A DNA stretch of 64,000 nucleotides from Nocardioides speluncae (lineage in GTDB: Bacteria; Actinomycetota; Actinomycetes; Propionibacteriales; Nocardioidaceae): assembly GCF_003121585.1 (NCBI RefSeq), contig NZ_QEOO01000037.1:186001-250000 (forward strand), given 5' to 3'. The notes beneath the pieces were generated by a model. It was not told where the DNA came from. It did no database searches and was given only the letters and a program-made list of their open reading frames with translations. Shown here one piece after another: positions 8,633 to 17,062 of the stretch; within the stretch, counting starts at the first letter, position 1, and each line of letters starts with the position of its first letter. The translations under genes were made by a program, and so were the position numbers.

Positions 8633-9526
8633 GTGAAGGCAACCGCCGCCATCGTCGGCTCCGGCAACATCGGCACCGACCTGCTCTACAAGCTGCTCCG
8701 CTCGGAGCTGGTCGAGCCGCGCTGGATGATCGGGGTCGACCCGGCGTCCGAAGGGCTCAAGCGCGCCGCCAACCTCGGCGTCGAGCCGAGCGCCGAGGGC
8801 GTCGACTGGCTGCTCTCCTTGGACGAGCTGCCCGACCTGGTCTTCGAGGCCACCTCGGCCTACGTGCACCGCGCGAACGCCCCGAGGTACGCCGAGCTCG
8901 GCATCCAGGCGATCGACCTGACTCCGGCCGCGGTCGGGCCGGCGGTCGTCCCGGCGGTCAACCTCGGCGCCCACCTCGACGCCGACAACGTCAACCTGAT
9001 CACCTGCGGCGGCCAGGCGACGATCCCGATCGTGCACGCCGTCTCGCGCATCACGCCGGTGGCGTACGCCGAGATCGTGGCCAGTGTCGCGTCCCCCTCG
9101 GCCGGCCCCGGCACCCGCCAGAACATCGATGAGTTCACGATCACGACCTCGCGCGGCATCGAGACCATCGGTGGCGCCGAGCGGGGCAAGGCGATCATCA
9201 TCCTGAACCCGGCCGAGCCGCCGATGCTGATGCGGGACACGGTGTTCTGCGCGATCGGCGAGGACGTCGACCAGGACGCGATCGCGGCCTCGATCCACGA
9301 GATGGTCGCATCCGTCGCGACGTACGTGCCCGGTTACCGGCTCCGTGCCGAGCCGCAGTTCGACGTGCCCACGGCGACCAGCGGAGGGATGGCCCGGGTG
9401 GCGGTCTTCCTCGAGGTCGAGGGCGCGGGCGACTTCCTGCCGCCGTACTCCGGCAACCTCGACATCATGACCGCCGCGGCGACCCGAGTCGGCGAAGGCT
9501 TTGCCAGCAAGGCGGTGTCGGCATGA
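8633..9526 (+). CDS. hsaG: HsaG-like acylating aldehyde dehydrogenase
   Basis: The 297-residue enzyme converts propanal or acetaldehyde, channelled from the aldolase, to the acyl-CoA using NAD+ and CoA. It shows the nucleotide-binding IVGSGNIGTDLLYKLLRS near the N-terminus and catalytic Cys125 in NLITCGGQAT. GTG 8633 is chosen because GAGGAAG lies 5 nt upstream. A GTG at 8621 overlapping the hsaE stop is also in frame. It overlaps hsaF by ATGA, in line with the tight physical complex these two enzymes form. Confidence 0.88.
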   Translation: MKATAAIVGSGNIGTDLLYKLLRSELVEPRWMIGVDPASEGLKRAANLGVEPSAEGVDWLLSLDELPDLVFEATSAYVHRANAPRYAELGIQAIDLTPAAVGPAVVPAVNLGAHLDADNVNLITCGGQATIPIVHAVSRITPVAYAEIVASVASPSAGPGTRQNIDEFTITTSRGIETIGGAERGKAIIILNPAEPPMLMRDTVFCAIGEDVDQDAIAASIHEMVASVATYVPGYRLRAEPQFDVPTATSGGMARVAVFLEVEGAGDFLPPYSGNLDIMTAAATRVGEGFASKAVSA

Positions 9527-10536
9527 TCCGGGTGACCGACTCCTCCCTCCGCGACGGCTCGCACGCCAAGCGGCACCAGTTCACCGAGGAGCACGTCCGC
9601 GACATCGTGGGCGCGCTCGACGGGGCCGGCGTGCCCGTCATCGAGGTGACCCACGGCGACGGCCTCGGCGGCTCGTCGTTCAACTACGGCTTCAGCCGCA
9701 CGCCCGAGCAGACGCTGATCAAGGCGGCCGTGGACACCGCGGTGAACTCGAAGATCGCGTTCCTGATGCTCCCCGGCCTCGGCATCAAGGACGATATCCG
9801 CGAGGCCGCCGGCAACGGTGCGGCCATCTGCCGCGTCGCGACCCACTGCACCGAGGCGGACGTGTCCGAGCAGCACTTCGGGCTGGCCCGTGAGCTCGGT
9901 CTCGAGACCGTCGGCTTCCTGATGATGTCCCACTCCCAGCCGCCCGAGGTGCTGGCCCGGCAGGCCCGGATCATGGCGGATGCCGGCTGCCAGTGCGTGT
10001 ACGTCGTCGACTCGGCGGGCGCGCTCATCCTCGAGCAGACCGGCGATCGGGTGGCAGCTCTGGTGGCGGAGCTCGGCACCGATGCCCAGGTGGGCTTCCA
10101 CGGGCACGAGAACCTCGGCCTCGGAGTAGCCAACTCGGTCATCGCGGTCCGGGCCGGAGCGCAGCAGATCGACGGCTCGACGCGGCGCTTCGGAGCCGGT
10201 GCCGGCAACACCCCGGTCGAGGCGTTCGTCGCGGTCGCAGAGAAGCTCGGCATCGAGACCGGCATCGACACCCTGGCCATCATCGACGCCGCGGAGGACG
10301 TTGTACGCCCCGTGATGGACGGCGAGTGCCTGCTCGACCGGCTCTCGCTGACCATGGGCTACGCCGGCGTCTACTCCAGCTTCCTCAAGCACGCCGACCA
10401 GCTGGCCGGACGGTACGACGTCTCCGGCGCGCAGATCCTCGTCGAGGCGGGGAAGCGCAAGCTCATCGGCGGCCAGGAGGACCAGCTCATCGAGATCGCC
10501 GTCGCACTCTCCGCACAGGAAGAGGCTCGCTCATGA
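9523..10536 (+). CDS. hsaF: HsaF-like 4-hydroxy-2-oxo-acid aldolase
   Basis: This 337-residue TIM-barrel aldolase of the HMGL/DmpG family splits 4-hydroxy-2-oxohexanoate to pyruvate and propanal. Visible family residues are the N-terminal VTDSSLRDGSHAKRHQF (conserved Arg-Asp), GLGG-SFNYGF, and the metal-binding histidines in FHGHENLGLG. The C-terminal segment needed for docking to HsaG is present in full length. It overlaps both neighbours by 4 nt. Confidence 0.9.
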   Translation: MIRVTDSSLRDGSHAKRHQFTEEHVRDIVGALDGAGVPVIEVTHGDGLGGSSFNYGFSRTPEQTLIKAAVDTAVNSKIAFLMLPGLGIKDDIREAAGNGAAICRVATHCTEADVSEQHFGLARELGLETVGFLMMSHSQPPEVLARQARIMADAGCQCVYVVDSAGALILEQTGDRVAALVAELGTDAQVGFHGHENLGLGVANSVIAVRAGAQQIDGSTRRFGAGAGNTPVEAFVAVAEKLGIETGIDTLAIIDAAEDVVRPVMDGECLLDRLSLTMGYAGVYSSFLKHADQLAGRYDVSGAQILVEAGKRKLIGGQEDQLIEIAVALSAQEEARS

Positions 10537-11732
10537 ATGCTCTGGCCACGCCCAACCCCGTCCTTGCCGCCGTCGAGGCGCGAGCCGAGGAGCTCGCGGC
10601 CCTCGGCGAGTCCAACGAGAAGCTCGGCAAGCTCGACGACTCCGCCGCGAAGATCCTGCGCGAGTCGGGCGTCATCAAGATGCTCCAGCCGGCGACATAC
10701 GGCGGTGCCGAGGCGCACCCTCGCGACTTCGCCGAGACCGTGATGCGCATCGCCTCCATCGACGGCTCCACCGGCTGGGTGGCCGGCATCGTTGGCGTCC
10801 ACCCGTGGGAGATGGCGATGTGCGACCAGCGCGTGCAGGAAGAGATCTGGGGCGCCGACAACGACACCTGGATCGCCTCGCCGTACGCGCCGATGGGGGT
10901 GCTGAAGCCCGTCGACGGCGGCTACATCTTCAACGGGCGCTGGCAGTTCTCGTCGGGCACCGACCACTGCGACTGGATCTTCCTCGGCGCGTTCCTCGGT
11001 GACGAGGACGGCAAGACGCTGATGCCGCCGCAGAACTACCACGTGATCCTGCCGCGATCGGACTACACGATCGTCGAGGACTCGTGGGACGTCGTCGGCC
11101 TGCGCGGCACCGGCTCGAAGGACATCATCGTCAAGGACGCCTTCATCCCGTCCTACCGCGCCGTCCCGTTCAGCACGATGATGGACGGCTCGGCGCTGGC
11201 CGACTCGGGCGTCGAGAACCCGACGTACGCCGTTCCGTTCACCACGATCTTCCCGCTCGGCATCACCTCCGCCGTCATCGGCATCGCCGAGGGAGCGCTC
11301 GCCGCGCACCTGGCCTACCAGCGCACCCGCGTGCAGATCACCGGCACGAAGGTGAAGGACGACCCCTATGTCCTGTTCGCGATCAGCGCCGCGGCCGAGG
11401 AGATCAAGGCCTCGCGCGTCTCATTGCTGGAGAACGTCACCCGCATCTACGACAAGGTCGCGGCCGGCGGCGAGATCTCGTTCAACGAGCGCGCTGCCTC
11501 CCGGCGTACCCAGGTCGCTGCCGGGTGGCGCGCGGTCCGCGCGATGGACGAGGTCGTGGCGCGCTCCGGCGGCAACGGCCTGCGCATGGACAACCCGATC
11601 CAGCGGTTCTGGCGTGATGGCCACATGGGCATGGCCCACGCCATCCACGTTCCGGGTGCGGTCTTCCACGTCGCGGCCCTCACGGACCTCGACGTGACTC
11701 CGCCGCCCGGCCCGATGCTCTCGATGATCTGA
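10533..11732 (+). CDS. hsaA: HsaA-like flavin-dependent hydroxylase (oxygenase component)
   Basis: The 399-residue protein has the acyl-CoA-dehydrogenase fold of group D two-component monooxygenases and should hydroxylate 3-HSA at C4 using reduced flavin from HsaB. Signature stretches include IDGSTGWVAGIVGVHPWEMAM, GRWQFSSGTDHCDWIFLGA, WDVVGLRGTGSKDI and FWRDGHMGMAHA. The length agrees with HsaA. It sits directly upstream of the extradiol dioxygenase that uses its product. A second, divergent copy lies at 22620-23786. Confidence 0.87.
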   Translation: MNALATPNPVLAAVEARAEELAALGESNEKLGKLDDSAAKILRESGVIKMLQPATYGGAEAHPRDFAETVMRIASIDGSTGWVAGIVGVHPWEMAMCDQRVQEEIWGADNDTWIASPYAPMGVLKPVDGGYIFNGRWQFSSGTDHCDWIFLGAFLGDEDGKTLMPPQNYHVILPRSDYTIVEDSWDVVGLRGTGSKDIIVKDAFIPSYRAVPFSTMMDGSALADSGVENPTYAVPFTTIFPLGITSAVIGIAEGALAAHLAYQRTRVQITGTKVKDDPYVLFAISAAAEEIKASRVSLLENVTRIYDKVAAGGEISFNERAASRRTQVAAGWRAVRAMDEVVARSGGNGLRMDNPIQRFWRDGHMGMAHAIHVPGAVFHVAALTDLDVTPPPGPMLSMI

Positions 11733-11745
11733 AGGGGAACAAGAA

Positions 11746-12663
11746 ATGACGCAGATTCGTGGCCTCGGCTACCTCAAGGTGCAGTCCCAGGACGTCGCGC
11801 GCTGGCGCGAGCTGACCGTGGACGCCCTCGGCTTCCAAGAGACGACCGGTCCCGTCGAGGGCGGGCTCTACCTCCGGATGGACGAGCGCGAGTCCCGGCT
11901 GGTCGTGCTGCCCGGTCCCTCCGACCAGGTGCTTGCGGTGGGCTGGGAGGTGCGTGACCAGTTCGGGCTGGCCGAGATCGGCCGGGCCGTGGAGGCCGCC
12001 GGCTTCGCGGTCAAGGAGCTCGGCCAGGCTGAGTGCGACGAGCGCGGCGTCGAGGCGGCGATCGCCTTCGACGACCCCGCGGGCACGCCCGTCGAGGTCT
12101 TCTTCGGGCCCCGGCTCGACCACAGCCCGGTGCTCACCGGCCTGGCCCAGAGGTTCATGACCGGCGACCAGGGGATGGGCCACGTCGTCCTGCCGACCAC
12201 GGCCATGGACGACACCGTTGCCTTCTACACCGAGGTGCTCGGCTTCCTGCCGCGCGGCGCCATCCGCCTCGGCCCGAAGCCTCCGGTCGAGGGGGAGACC
12301 CCGCGGCGGGTTCGCTTCATGGGGGTGAACCAGCGCCACCACAGCCTCGCCGTCGTTCCCGCCCCGCACGGCGACCCGCCGGGCCTCGTGCACCTGATGG
12401 TCGAGGTCGACTCGCTCGACGCCGTCGGCCGGGCGCTGGACAACGTCAACCGGCAGGGCTTCTCGGTCTCCTCGACGCTCGGCCGGCACACCAACGACCA
12501 CATGGTCTCGTTCTACGTCCGCGCACCGGGCGGCTGGGACCTGGAGTACGGCGTCGAGGGCAAGCTTGTCGACGAGACCTACTACACCGCAGAGGAGATC
12601 ACCGTCGACTCCTACTGGGGCCACGACTGGTCGGGTTCGGAGCCGCTGGCAGCCTTCTCGTGA
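11746..12663 (+). CDS. hsaC: HsaC-like extradiol dioxygenase
   Basis: The 305-residue two-domain vicinal-oxygen-chelate enzyme cleaves the catechol 3,4-DHSA next to its hydroxyls. The iron ligands are visible as His146 (GMGHVVLP), His216 (LVHLMVEV) and Glu267 (WDLEYG). This matches the spacing of Mycobacterium HsaC (His145, His215, Glu266). AAGGGGA precedes ATG 11746. The stop overlaps the GTG of the following flavoprotein gene. Confidence 0.92.
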   Translation: MTQIRGLGYLKVQSQDVARWRELTVDALGFQETTGPVEGGLYLRMDERESRLVVLPGPSDQVLAVGWEVRDQFGLAEIGRAVEAAGFAVKELGQAECDERGVEAAIAFDDPAGTPVEVFFGPRLDHSPVLTGLAQRFMTGDQGMGHVVLPTTAMDDTVAFYTEVLGFLPRGAIRLGPKPPVEGETPRRVRFMGVNQRHHSLAVVPAPHGDPPGLVHLMVEVDSLDAVGRALDNVNRQGFSVSSTLGRHTNDHMVSFYVRAPGGWDLEYGVEGKLVDETYYTAEEITVDSYWGHDWSGSEPLAAFS

Positions 12664-14063
12664 GTACCGACGTCGACGTCCTGGTCGTCGGTTTCGGAGC
12701 CGCCGGAGCTGCCGCTGCGATCTCTGCCACCTCCGCCGGTGCGACGGTCCTGGTACTCGAGCGCGCCGGCGCCCCGGGTGGCTCGGCCGCGCTGTCCGGG
12801 GGCGAGATCTACCTCGGCGGTGGTACGTCGGTGCAGCAGGCGCGCGGATTCACCGACACCGCTGACGACATGTACGCGTTCCTGTCGGCTGCCCTCGGCC
12901 CGCACCCGGATCCCGAGAAGCTGCGGCTCTACTGCGACGGGTCCGTCGACCACTTCGACTGGCTGGTCTCGTGCGGCATCGACTTCCAGCCGACCTTCTT
13001 CGACGGCCCGACCTGGATGCCGCCGACCACCGACGGCCTGATGTGGCTGGGCGAGAACGCCTGGCCCTACAACGAGATCGCCAAGCCTGCTCCCCGCGGA
13101 CACCGCGGCCGGGCGCCGTACCTCGCCGGCCAGGTAGTGATGAACGCGCTGATCGCGCACGCAGTCTCGCTCGGGGTCGCCGTGGAGGTCGACACCCGCG
13201 CCACCTCCCTGATCGTGGAGGACGGCCAGGTCGTGGGCCTGAAAGCGCGCCGCTACGGGGCCGACCTCTCCTTCCGGGCGCGCTCGGTCGTGCTCACCAC
13301 CGGCGGCTTCGTCGACAACGAGCAGATGCTCGCCGACCACGCGCCGTCCCTGCTCGGCCATGCCAAGGTCAGCGACGGCCTCGACGACGGCAGCGGCATC
13401 ACTATGGCCGCCTCGATCGGCGCGGCGACTCGCCGGATGTCGATGGTGGAGGCGGCCTACACGGCTCTTCCGGAGATGGTCTGCCGCGGCATGCTCGTCA
13501 ACGGCCTCGGGCAGCGGTTCATCAACGAGGACGTCTACCCGGGCCTCTACAGCCATGCCGCGCTGCACCAGCCCGGCCCATGCTGGGTGATCATCGATCA
13601 GGCCGGCTTCGACGCGGTCGCAGACCCGTGGGGCGTCCGGCCGTCCTTCGCCGCCGAGACGGTTGAGGAGCTGGCCACCGATCTGGGGCTGCCGCGCGGT
13701 GCCCTCGAGGCCACCGTGGCGGCGTACAACGCAGGAGCGGCGAACGGCCAGGATCCCTTGTTCCACAAGGACTCCCGCTGGCTGCGACCGCTGACCGGCG
13801 GCCTGGCTGCCGTCGATCCGCGGCGCGGCTTCCACCCCACCGAGAGCACGGTGTCCGGTACGGGCTTCGCGGGCTTCACCCTCGGTGGGCTGCACACGAC
13901 CGTGGACGGTGCCGTCCTCTCGCTGGCCGGTGAACCGATCCCGGGGCTCTTCGCCGCCGGACGGGCTTCCTCGGGCATGCACGGCGAGGGCTACATCAGC
14001 GGTACGTCGCTGGGCGACGGCACCTTCTTCGGCCGCCGGGCCGGACGGTCTGCCGCATCGTGA
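12660..14063 (+). CDS. KstD-like FAD-dependent dehydrogenase (second flavoprotein)
   Basis: The 467-residue product is a fumarate-reductase/KstD-family flavoprotein. It has FAD motif VLVVGFGAAGAAAAI, the GGSAALSGGEIYLGGG block, LTTGGFVDNEQ, and a C-terminal ISGTSLGDGTFFGRRAG. The C-terminus lacks the NEYxGPGxTxGP motif of the kstD at 5108, so it is probably not a standard delta-1-dehydrogenase. A different 3-ketosteroid desaturation or an acyl side-chain substrate is possible. It starts with GTG at 12660 overlapping hsaC (GTGA). The last 159 bp recur as a fragment at 16380-16539. Confidence 0.75.
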   Translation: MSTDVDVLVVGFGAAGAAAAISATSAGATVLVLERAGAPGGSAALSGGEIYLGGGTSVQQARGFTDTADDMYAFLSAALGPHPDPEKLRLYCDGSVDHFDWLVSCGIDFQPTFFDGPTWMPPTTDGLMWLGENAWPYNEIAKPAPRGHRGRAPYLAGQVVMNALIAHAVSLGVAVEVDTRATSLIVEDGQVVGLKARRYGADLSFRARSVVLTTGGFVDNEQMLADHAPSLLGHAKVSDGLDDGSGITMAASIGAATRRMSMVEAAYTALPEMVCRGMLVNGLGQRFINEDVYPGLYSHAALHQPGPCWVIIDQAGFDAVADPWGVRPSFAAETVEELATDLGLPRGALEATVAAYNAGAANGQDPLFHKDSRWLRPLTGGLAAVDPRRGFHPTESTVSGTGFAGFTLGGLHTTVDGAVLSLAGEPIPGLFAAGRASSGMHGEGYISGTSLGDGTFFGRRAGRSAAS

Positions 14064-14391
14064 ACCCCCGCGACGAGATCGTCGAGGCGCTGGCCCGGTT
14101 CGCCGCCGCTACCGACCAGCGCGACTGGTCGACGATCCGCGATCTGCTTACCCCTGACGCGGTGGCCTACGGCCGGACCGGACTCGACGCGATCGCGCCC
14201 GCTCCCTGACCTACGCGCGGGTGCACCATGTCGGCGCCGGGCCGATGGAGGGCTCGTTCTTCGAGTGTCTGGGCGAGTACGACGACGCGTGGGTGCGCAC
14301 GGCGGCCGGGTGGCGCCTGTCGCGCCGGACCTTCGACATGCGGATCCAGCTCGGAGACTTTGCCTTGCTCCGGCCCGCCGAAGCGGACTGA
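13905..14391 (+). repeat. Long direct repeat, copy A (flavoprotein 3' end plus SnoaL gene)
   Basis: This stretch is repeated at 16380-16952. The first 159 nt of coding sequence differ at 7 positions, 6 of them silent. The SnoaL part of copy A has lost 85 nt relative to copy B. Together with the SDR 3'-end repeat at 16243/20246, it outlines an old duplication. Confidence 0.85.
14060..14391 (+). pseudogene. SnoaL-like gene broken by an 85-bp deletion
   Basis: The gene starts with GTG overlapping the flavoprotein stop and encodes NPRDEIVEALARFAAATDQ, as in the intact copy at 16536-16952. After codon 45 an 85-nt stretch present in the intact copy (16670-16754) is missing. 85 is not a multiple of three, so translation ends after about 49 residues. 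The remaining 3' part, including the Tyr-Asp-Asp-Ala-Trp stretch, is still recognisable to the TGA at 14389-14391. Length 332 nt against 417 nt in the intact copy agrees with the deletion. Confidence 0.88.
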
Positions 14392-14417
14392 CTGCTCGCG
14401 ATGTGGCTCTCCACGTC

Positions 14418-14450
14418 CGTAGGCCGGCACCGGCGCGGTACCGGCCTACG
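14418..14450. terminator. Hairpin between convergent genes
   Basis: CGTAGGCCGGCACCG pairs with CGGTACCGGCCTACG over 15 bp with one mismatch and a 3-nt loop. It lies between the end of the broken SnoaL gene and the end of the LVIVD gene, so it can end transcription from both sides. There is no T-run. Confidence 0.7.
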
Positions 14451-14466
14451 TCGCGGGCCTCGGAGG

Positions 14467-15843
14467 TCAGTCGATGACCGACTCCTGCGTCTGCGGGTTG
14501 AGATGCGGCAACTTGCGAGCGCCGGCCCGCGCCTTGTCGCTGAGCAGGTACACGTCGACGCCCCGGAGGATGTCGTTGGCGTAGATGAAGCCGTTGTACC
14601 AGTACGACGACCACGCGTTGCCGCCGTGCGGCTGGTAGTACCCCACCTCCGAGGCCGACTCGCTCGCCCCGCCGATCAGCTTGTCGACGTCCACCACCGT
14701 CGTACCACCGGCGTATGCCGCCGAGACCAGCACGTTGCGGTCGCGCAGCGGGATGAAGTTGAAGTTGTGCATGGTGCACGGCGCGTCGGTGACCGACCGT
14801 GGGATCTTGTAGTTCGTGAGGAACTCACCAGTCGCCGTGTCGAGGAACCAGATCCGGCCCTGCTGGTCGTCGGGGTTGCCGCAGCGCGCGGCCCCGCCGC
14901 CGCCGGACTCGTCACCGAAGGCAACGATCTCACCGTCCCAGCTGAAGGTGGCCGAGTGCCACAGGTCGATGTTGGCGGGGTTGACCACCGGGTTGTCGAA
15001 GGACCACTTCAACTGGGGCGCCAGCGGGTCGCTGATGTCCCACAGCTGTGACTCACTCAGGCAGGCAGCCGCAGCAAGCTTCAGCTCCTTGAACACGCTG
15101 ATGTCGTGGCACGCCTTGAAGGTGAAGGCGCCCAGATAGGTCGATGAGGTCGTCGCCGGGTCCAGGAAGTAGGGCGTCACACTGGCCGAGGCCGGGTCGT
15201 CGAGGGGAACGTTGACGATGGACACCTGGTTGTGGCCGTCCCCGGACTGCGTCGGCCGGCAGTCCGGCCCGATGGCGGCCCCGCCGAGCGGGTAGGACGA
15301 GACGTAGATGATCGCCCTGTTGTTCTCCGGCTCGGGCAGGAGGGTGTGCGTGTGTGAGCCGCAGTCGGTCTGGATCGACGCGACCCGCACGGGAGCGGTG
15401 ATGTCGCTGATGTCGAAGATCCGGATCCCCTCGAACATGCCGGGCGTCGAGGCGGTCACGTTGGTGCTGTTGCAGGCGCCGCTGCTCTGTGGACTGTCGA
15501 CGGACTGGAACAACAGGTCACCCATCACGGACACGTCGCCCTGCGCCCCGTTGCAGAAGAAGTCGGTGACGACCTCCGGGTCGCCCGGCTCGGAGACGTC
15601 GAGGATGCGGAAGCCGGTGTAGTTGCCGGCCACCGCGTGATCGCCGAAGAACGCCAGGTCTGACTGGGTGGCGCCGCTCGACTTGGCAGTGTTCGAGAGC
15701 AGCTTCATGTTCTGGCTCTTGGCGGTGGGCCCCGACGAACCGGGGCCACCGTGGTCGCCGTCATGGGCGCTGGCGGTCACGGTGCCGATTACGAGCACCA
15801 AGGCCGCACCGACGAGAAGGAACAAGCGGAACAATCGACGCAC
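14467..15843 (-). CDS. Secreted LVIVD-repeat beta-propeller-like protein
   Basis: The 458-residue product starts with a signal peptide (RRLFRLFLLVGAALVLVIGTVTASA) followed by a His/Asp/Gly-rich mature N-terminus. It carries repeated propeller-type units such as GFRILDVSEPGDPEVV, GIRIFDISDITAPVRV, SQLWDISDPLAPQLKW and TTVVDVDKL. These match LVIVD-repeat surface proteins of unknown function. Several cysteines suggest disulfides outside the cell. GTG 15843 is chosen because GGAAGGGG lies just upstream, although the frame runs back to an ATG at 15888. It has no obvious link to steroid catabolism and lies between the two repeat units. Confidence 0.82.
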   Translation of the reverse strand: MRRLFRLFLLVGAALVLVIGTVTASAHDGDHGGPGSSGPTAKSQNMKLLSNTAKSSGATQSDLAFFGDHAVAGNYTGFRILDVSEPGDPEVVTDFFCNGAQGDVSVMGDLLFQSVDSPQSSGACNSTNVTASTPGMFEGIRIFDISDITAPVRVASIQTDCGSHTHTLLPEPENNRAIIYVSSYPLGGAAIGPDCRPTQSGDGHNQVSIVNVPLDDPASASVTPYFLDPATTSSTYLGAFTFKACHDISVFKELKLAAAACLSESQLWDISDPLAPQLKWSFDNPVVNPANIDLWHSATFSWDGEIVAFGDESGGGGAARCGNPDDQQGRIWFLDTATGEFLTNYKIPRSVTDAPCTMHNFNFIPLRDRNVLVSAAYAGGTTVVDVDKLIGGASESASEVGYYQPHGGNAWSSYWYNGFIYANDILRGVDVYLLSDKARAGARKLPHLNPQTQESVID

Positions 15844-16191
15844 GGGAACCCCTTCCGAATGGCCAGCGCACGCTGGCAGTGAGATCAAAGAGGTGACGCA
15901 GCCCGCAAAGACCCGCAGAGCCGGGTGCGCAGATCAGGCGCGCACCCGCCCGGTGCAAGCCTCCACAGAACAGCCCCGAGCACCGCCGCTTCGGATGATC
16001 GGCAGACGCGGTAGCGCCCGCCAGATCGCAATCTAGACCTGCCGAACCACGTCAACAAGGGGCAAACTGCGTGCGGAGCAAGGTCCGGCGAGGGGATCCA
16101 GGCGCTGTTGATCGACACTCGCGCCTTCGACGGCGCCGGGCGCTTGCAGCTGTCCCGGGGAGTGATCGCGCGATGAGCTGGTCGCCCCACC
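15844..16191. other. Non-coding or decayed stretch
   Basis: I see no convincing gene here. Short open frames on both strands have no recognisable motif. The right end runs into the gene fragments at 16192-16539. It probably contains promoter sequence for the LVIVD gene and decayed sequence from the rearrangement. Confidence 0.5.
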
Positions 16192-16242
16192 CTGATGGCC
16201 GATCCCGACGGCCACGAGTTCTGCGTGCTGACCTCGCTTTCG
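16192..16242 (+). pseudogene. C-terminal scrap of a VOC/glyoxalase-family gene
   Basis: The frame reads LMADPDGHEFCVLT, the usual last strand of vicinal-oxygen-chelate proteins (ADPxGxEFCV). Nothing recognisable of the family lies upstream, and the original stop codon is missing because the SDR fragment begins at once. I read it as a remnant left at a rearrangement edge. Confidence 0.55.
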
Positions 16243-16381
16243 TCAGCGGGCAGGCAGCAGCCGGGTCATTGCCTCGTGTGCGCTGAGGACCAGGCGGGTC
16301 CGGTCCATTCCGTTGCGCTTCTCTGCGGTCTCGACGTTGCCGCCGGCGATCCAGACCGGACCGTCGGCCAGGTGGGCCAGG
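16243..16381 (-). pseudogene. 3' fragment of the SDR gene at 20246-21031
   Basis: Read on the minus strand, this is the last 46 codons of a short-chain dehydrogenase ending in TRLLPAR and a TGA, nearly identical to 20246-20384. A few base changes alter NAAAAEKR to NVETAEKR. The match stops abruptly at 16381, where the sequence becomes the flavoprotein gene tail. No start or cofactor domain remains. Confidence 0.88.
16243..16381. repeat. Direct repeat of 20246-20384 (SDR 3' end), copy A
   Basis: About 139 nt match the 3' end of the SDR gene at 20246-20384 with only a few substitutions and the same orientation. It adjoins copy B of the flavoprotein/SnoaL repeat with a 2-nt GG overlap at the junction. 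Confidence 0.87.
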
Positions 16382-16539
16382 ACGGCGCGGTGCTCTCGCT
16401 GGCCGGCGATCCGATCCCGGGGCTCTTCGCCGCCGGACGGGCTTCCTCGGGCATGCACGGCGAGGGCTACATCAGCGGTACGTCGCTGGGTGACGGCACC
16501 TTCTTCGGCCGCCGGGCAGGACGGTCTGCCGCATCGTGA
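16380..16539 (+). pseudogene. 3' fragment of the KstD-like flavoprotein gene
   Basis: The frame DGAVLSLAGDPIPGLFAAG continuing to SGTSLGDGTFFGRRAGRSAAS repeats the last 52 residues of the protein encoded at 12660-14063 with a single amino-acid change (Glu to Asp). It has no FAD domain and no start of its own. It merges in frame with unrelated upstream sequence, so any read-through product would be a chimera. The stop overlaps the intact SnoaL gene exactly as in copy A. Confidence 0.88.
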
Positions 16540-16952
16540 ACCCCCGCGACGAGATCGTCGAGGCGCTGGCCGGGTTCGCGGCCGCCACCGACCAGCGCGA
16601 CTGGTCGGCGATCCGGGACCTGCTCACCCCCGACGCCGTGGCCTATCACCGGACCGGCCCCGACGCGATCGTGGCCGTGATGGCCGCGCACCTCGGTGGC
16701 TGCGGCCCGACCCAGCACCTGCTCGGCAACCACCGGATCTCGATCGACGACGACCGCGCCCGGTCCCTCAGCTACGCCCGCGTCCACCACGTCGGCGCCG
16801 GCCCGATGGCCGGCTCGTTCTTCGAGTGCTTGGGGGAGTACGACGACGCGTGGGTGCGCACGGCGGCCGGGTGGCGCCTGTCGCGCCGGACCTTCGACAT
16901 GCGGATCCAACTCGGAGACTTCGCCGTGCTCCGGCCCGCCGAAGCGGATTGA
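16536..16952 (+). CDS. SnoaL-like (NTF2-fold) protein, intact copy
   Basis: The 138-residue product has the layout of SnoaL_4 proteins: a leading helix NPRDEIVEALAGFAAATDQRDW, then HHVGAGPMAGSFFECLGEYDDAW and WRLSRRTFDMRIQLGDFAVL. The GTG start overlaps the preceding fragment's stop (GTGA). This keeps translational coupling to a gene that no longer exists, so its expression may have changed. The paralogue at 14060 is broken, which leaves this as the only working copy. Function is unknown. A ligand-binding or isomerase role in steroid breakdown is inferred from context. Confidence 0.78.
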   Translation: MNPRDEIVEALAGFAAATDQRDWSAIRDLLTPDAVAYHRTGPDAIVAVMAAHLGGCGPTQHLLGNHRISIDDDRARSLSYARVHHVGAGPMAGSFFECLGEYDDAWVRTAAGWRLSRRTFDMRIQLGDFAVLRPAEAD

Positions 16953-17062
16953 CTGCCCGGACTAGGTCCACAGGTCGGGCACGACCAGGATGTTGTCTGC
17001 CCGGTGAAGCGTGATGGACTAGCGGGAGCAGGTCGCCAGGTGCCGGGCGGGAAGGGTCGACG

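Larger units (their letters stand above)
16380..16952 (+). repeat. Long direct repeat, copy B
   Basis: This is the counterpart of 13905-14391, with a complete SnoaL gene. It starts at the junction with the SDR fragment and ends at the SnoaL stop. Beyond that the two copies no longer align by eye. Confidence 0.85.

Noticed and set aside
16033..16215. Short minus-strand frames upstream of the LVIVD gene
   Set aside because: No motifs, no ribosome binding sites and low-complexity composition; likely chance frames in GC-rich sequence.
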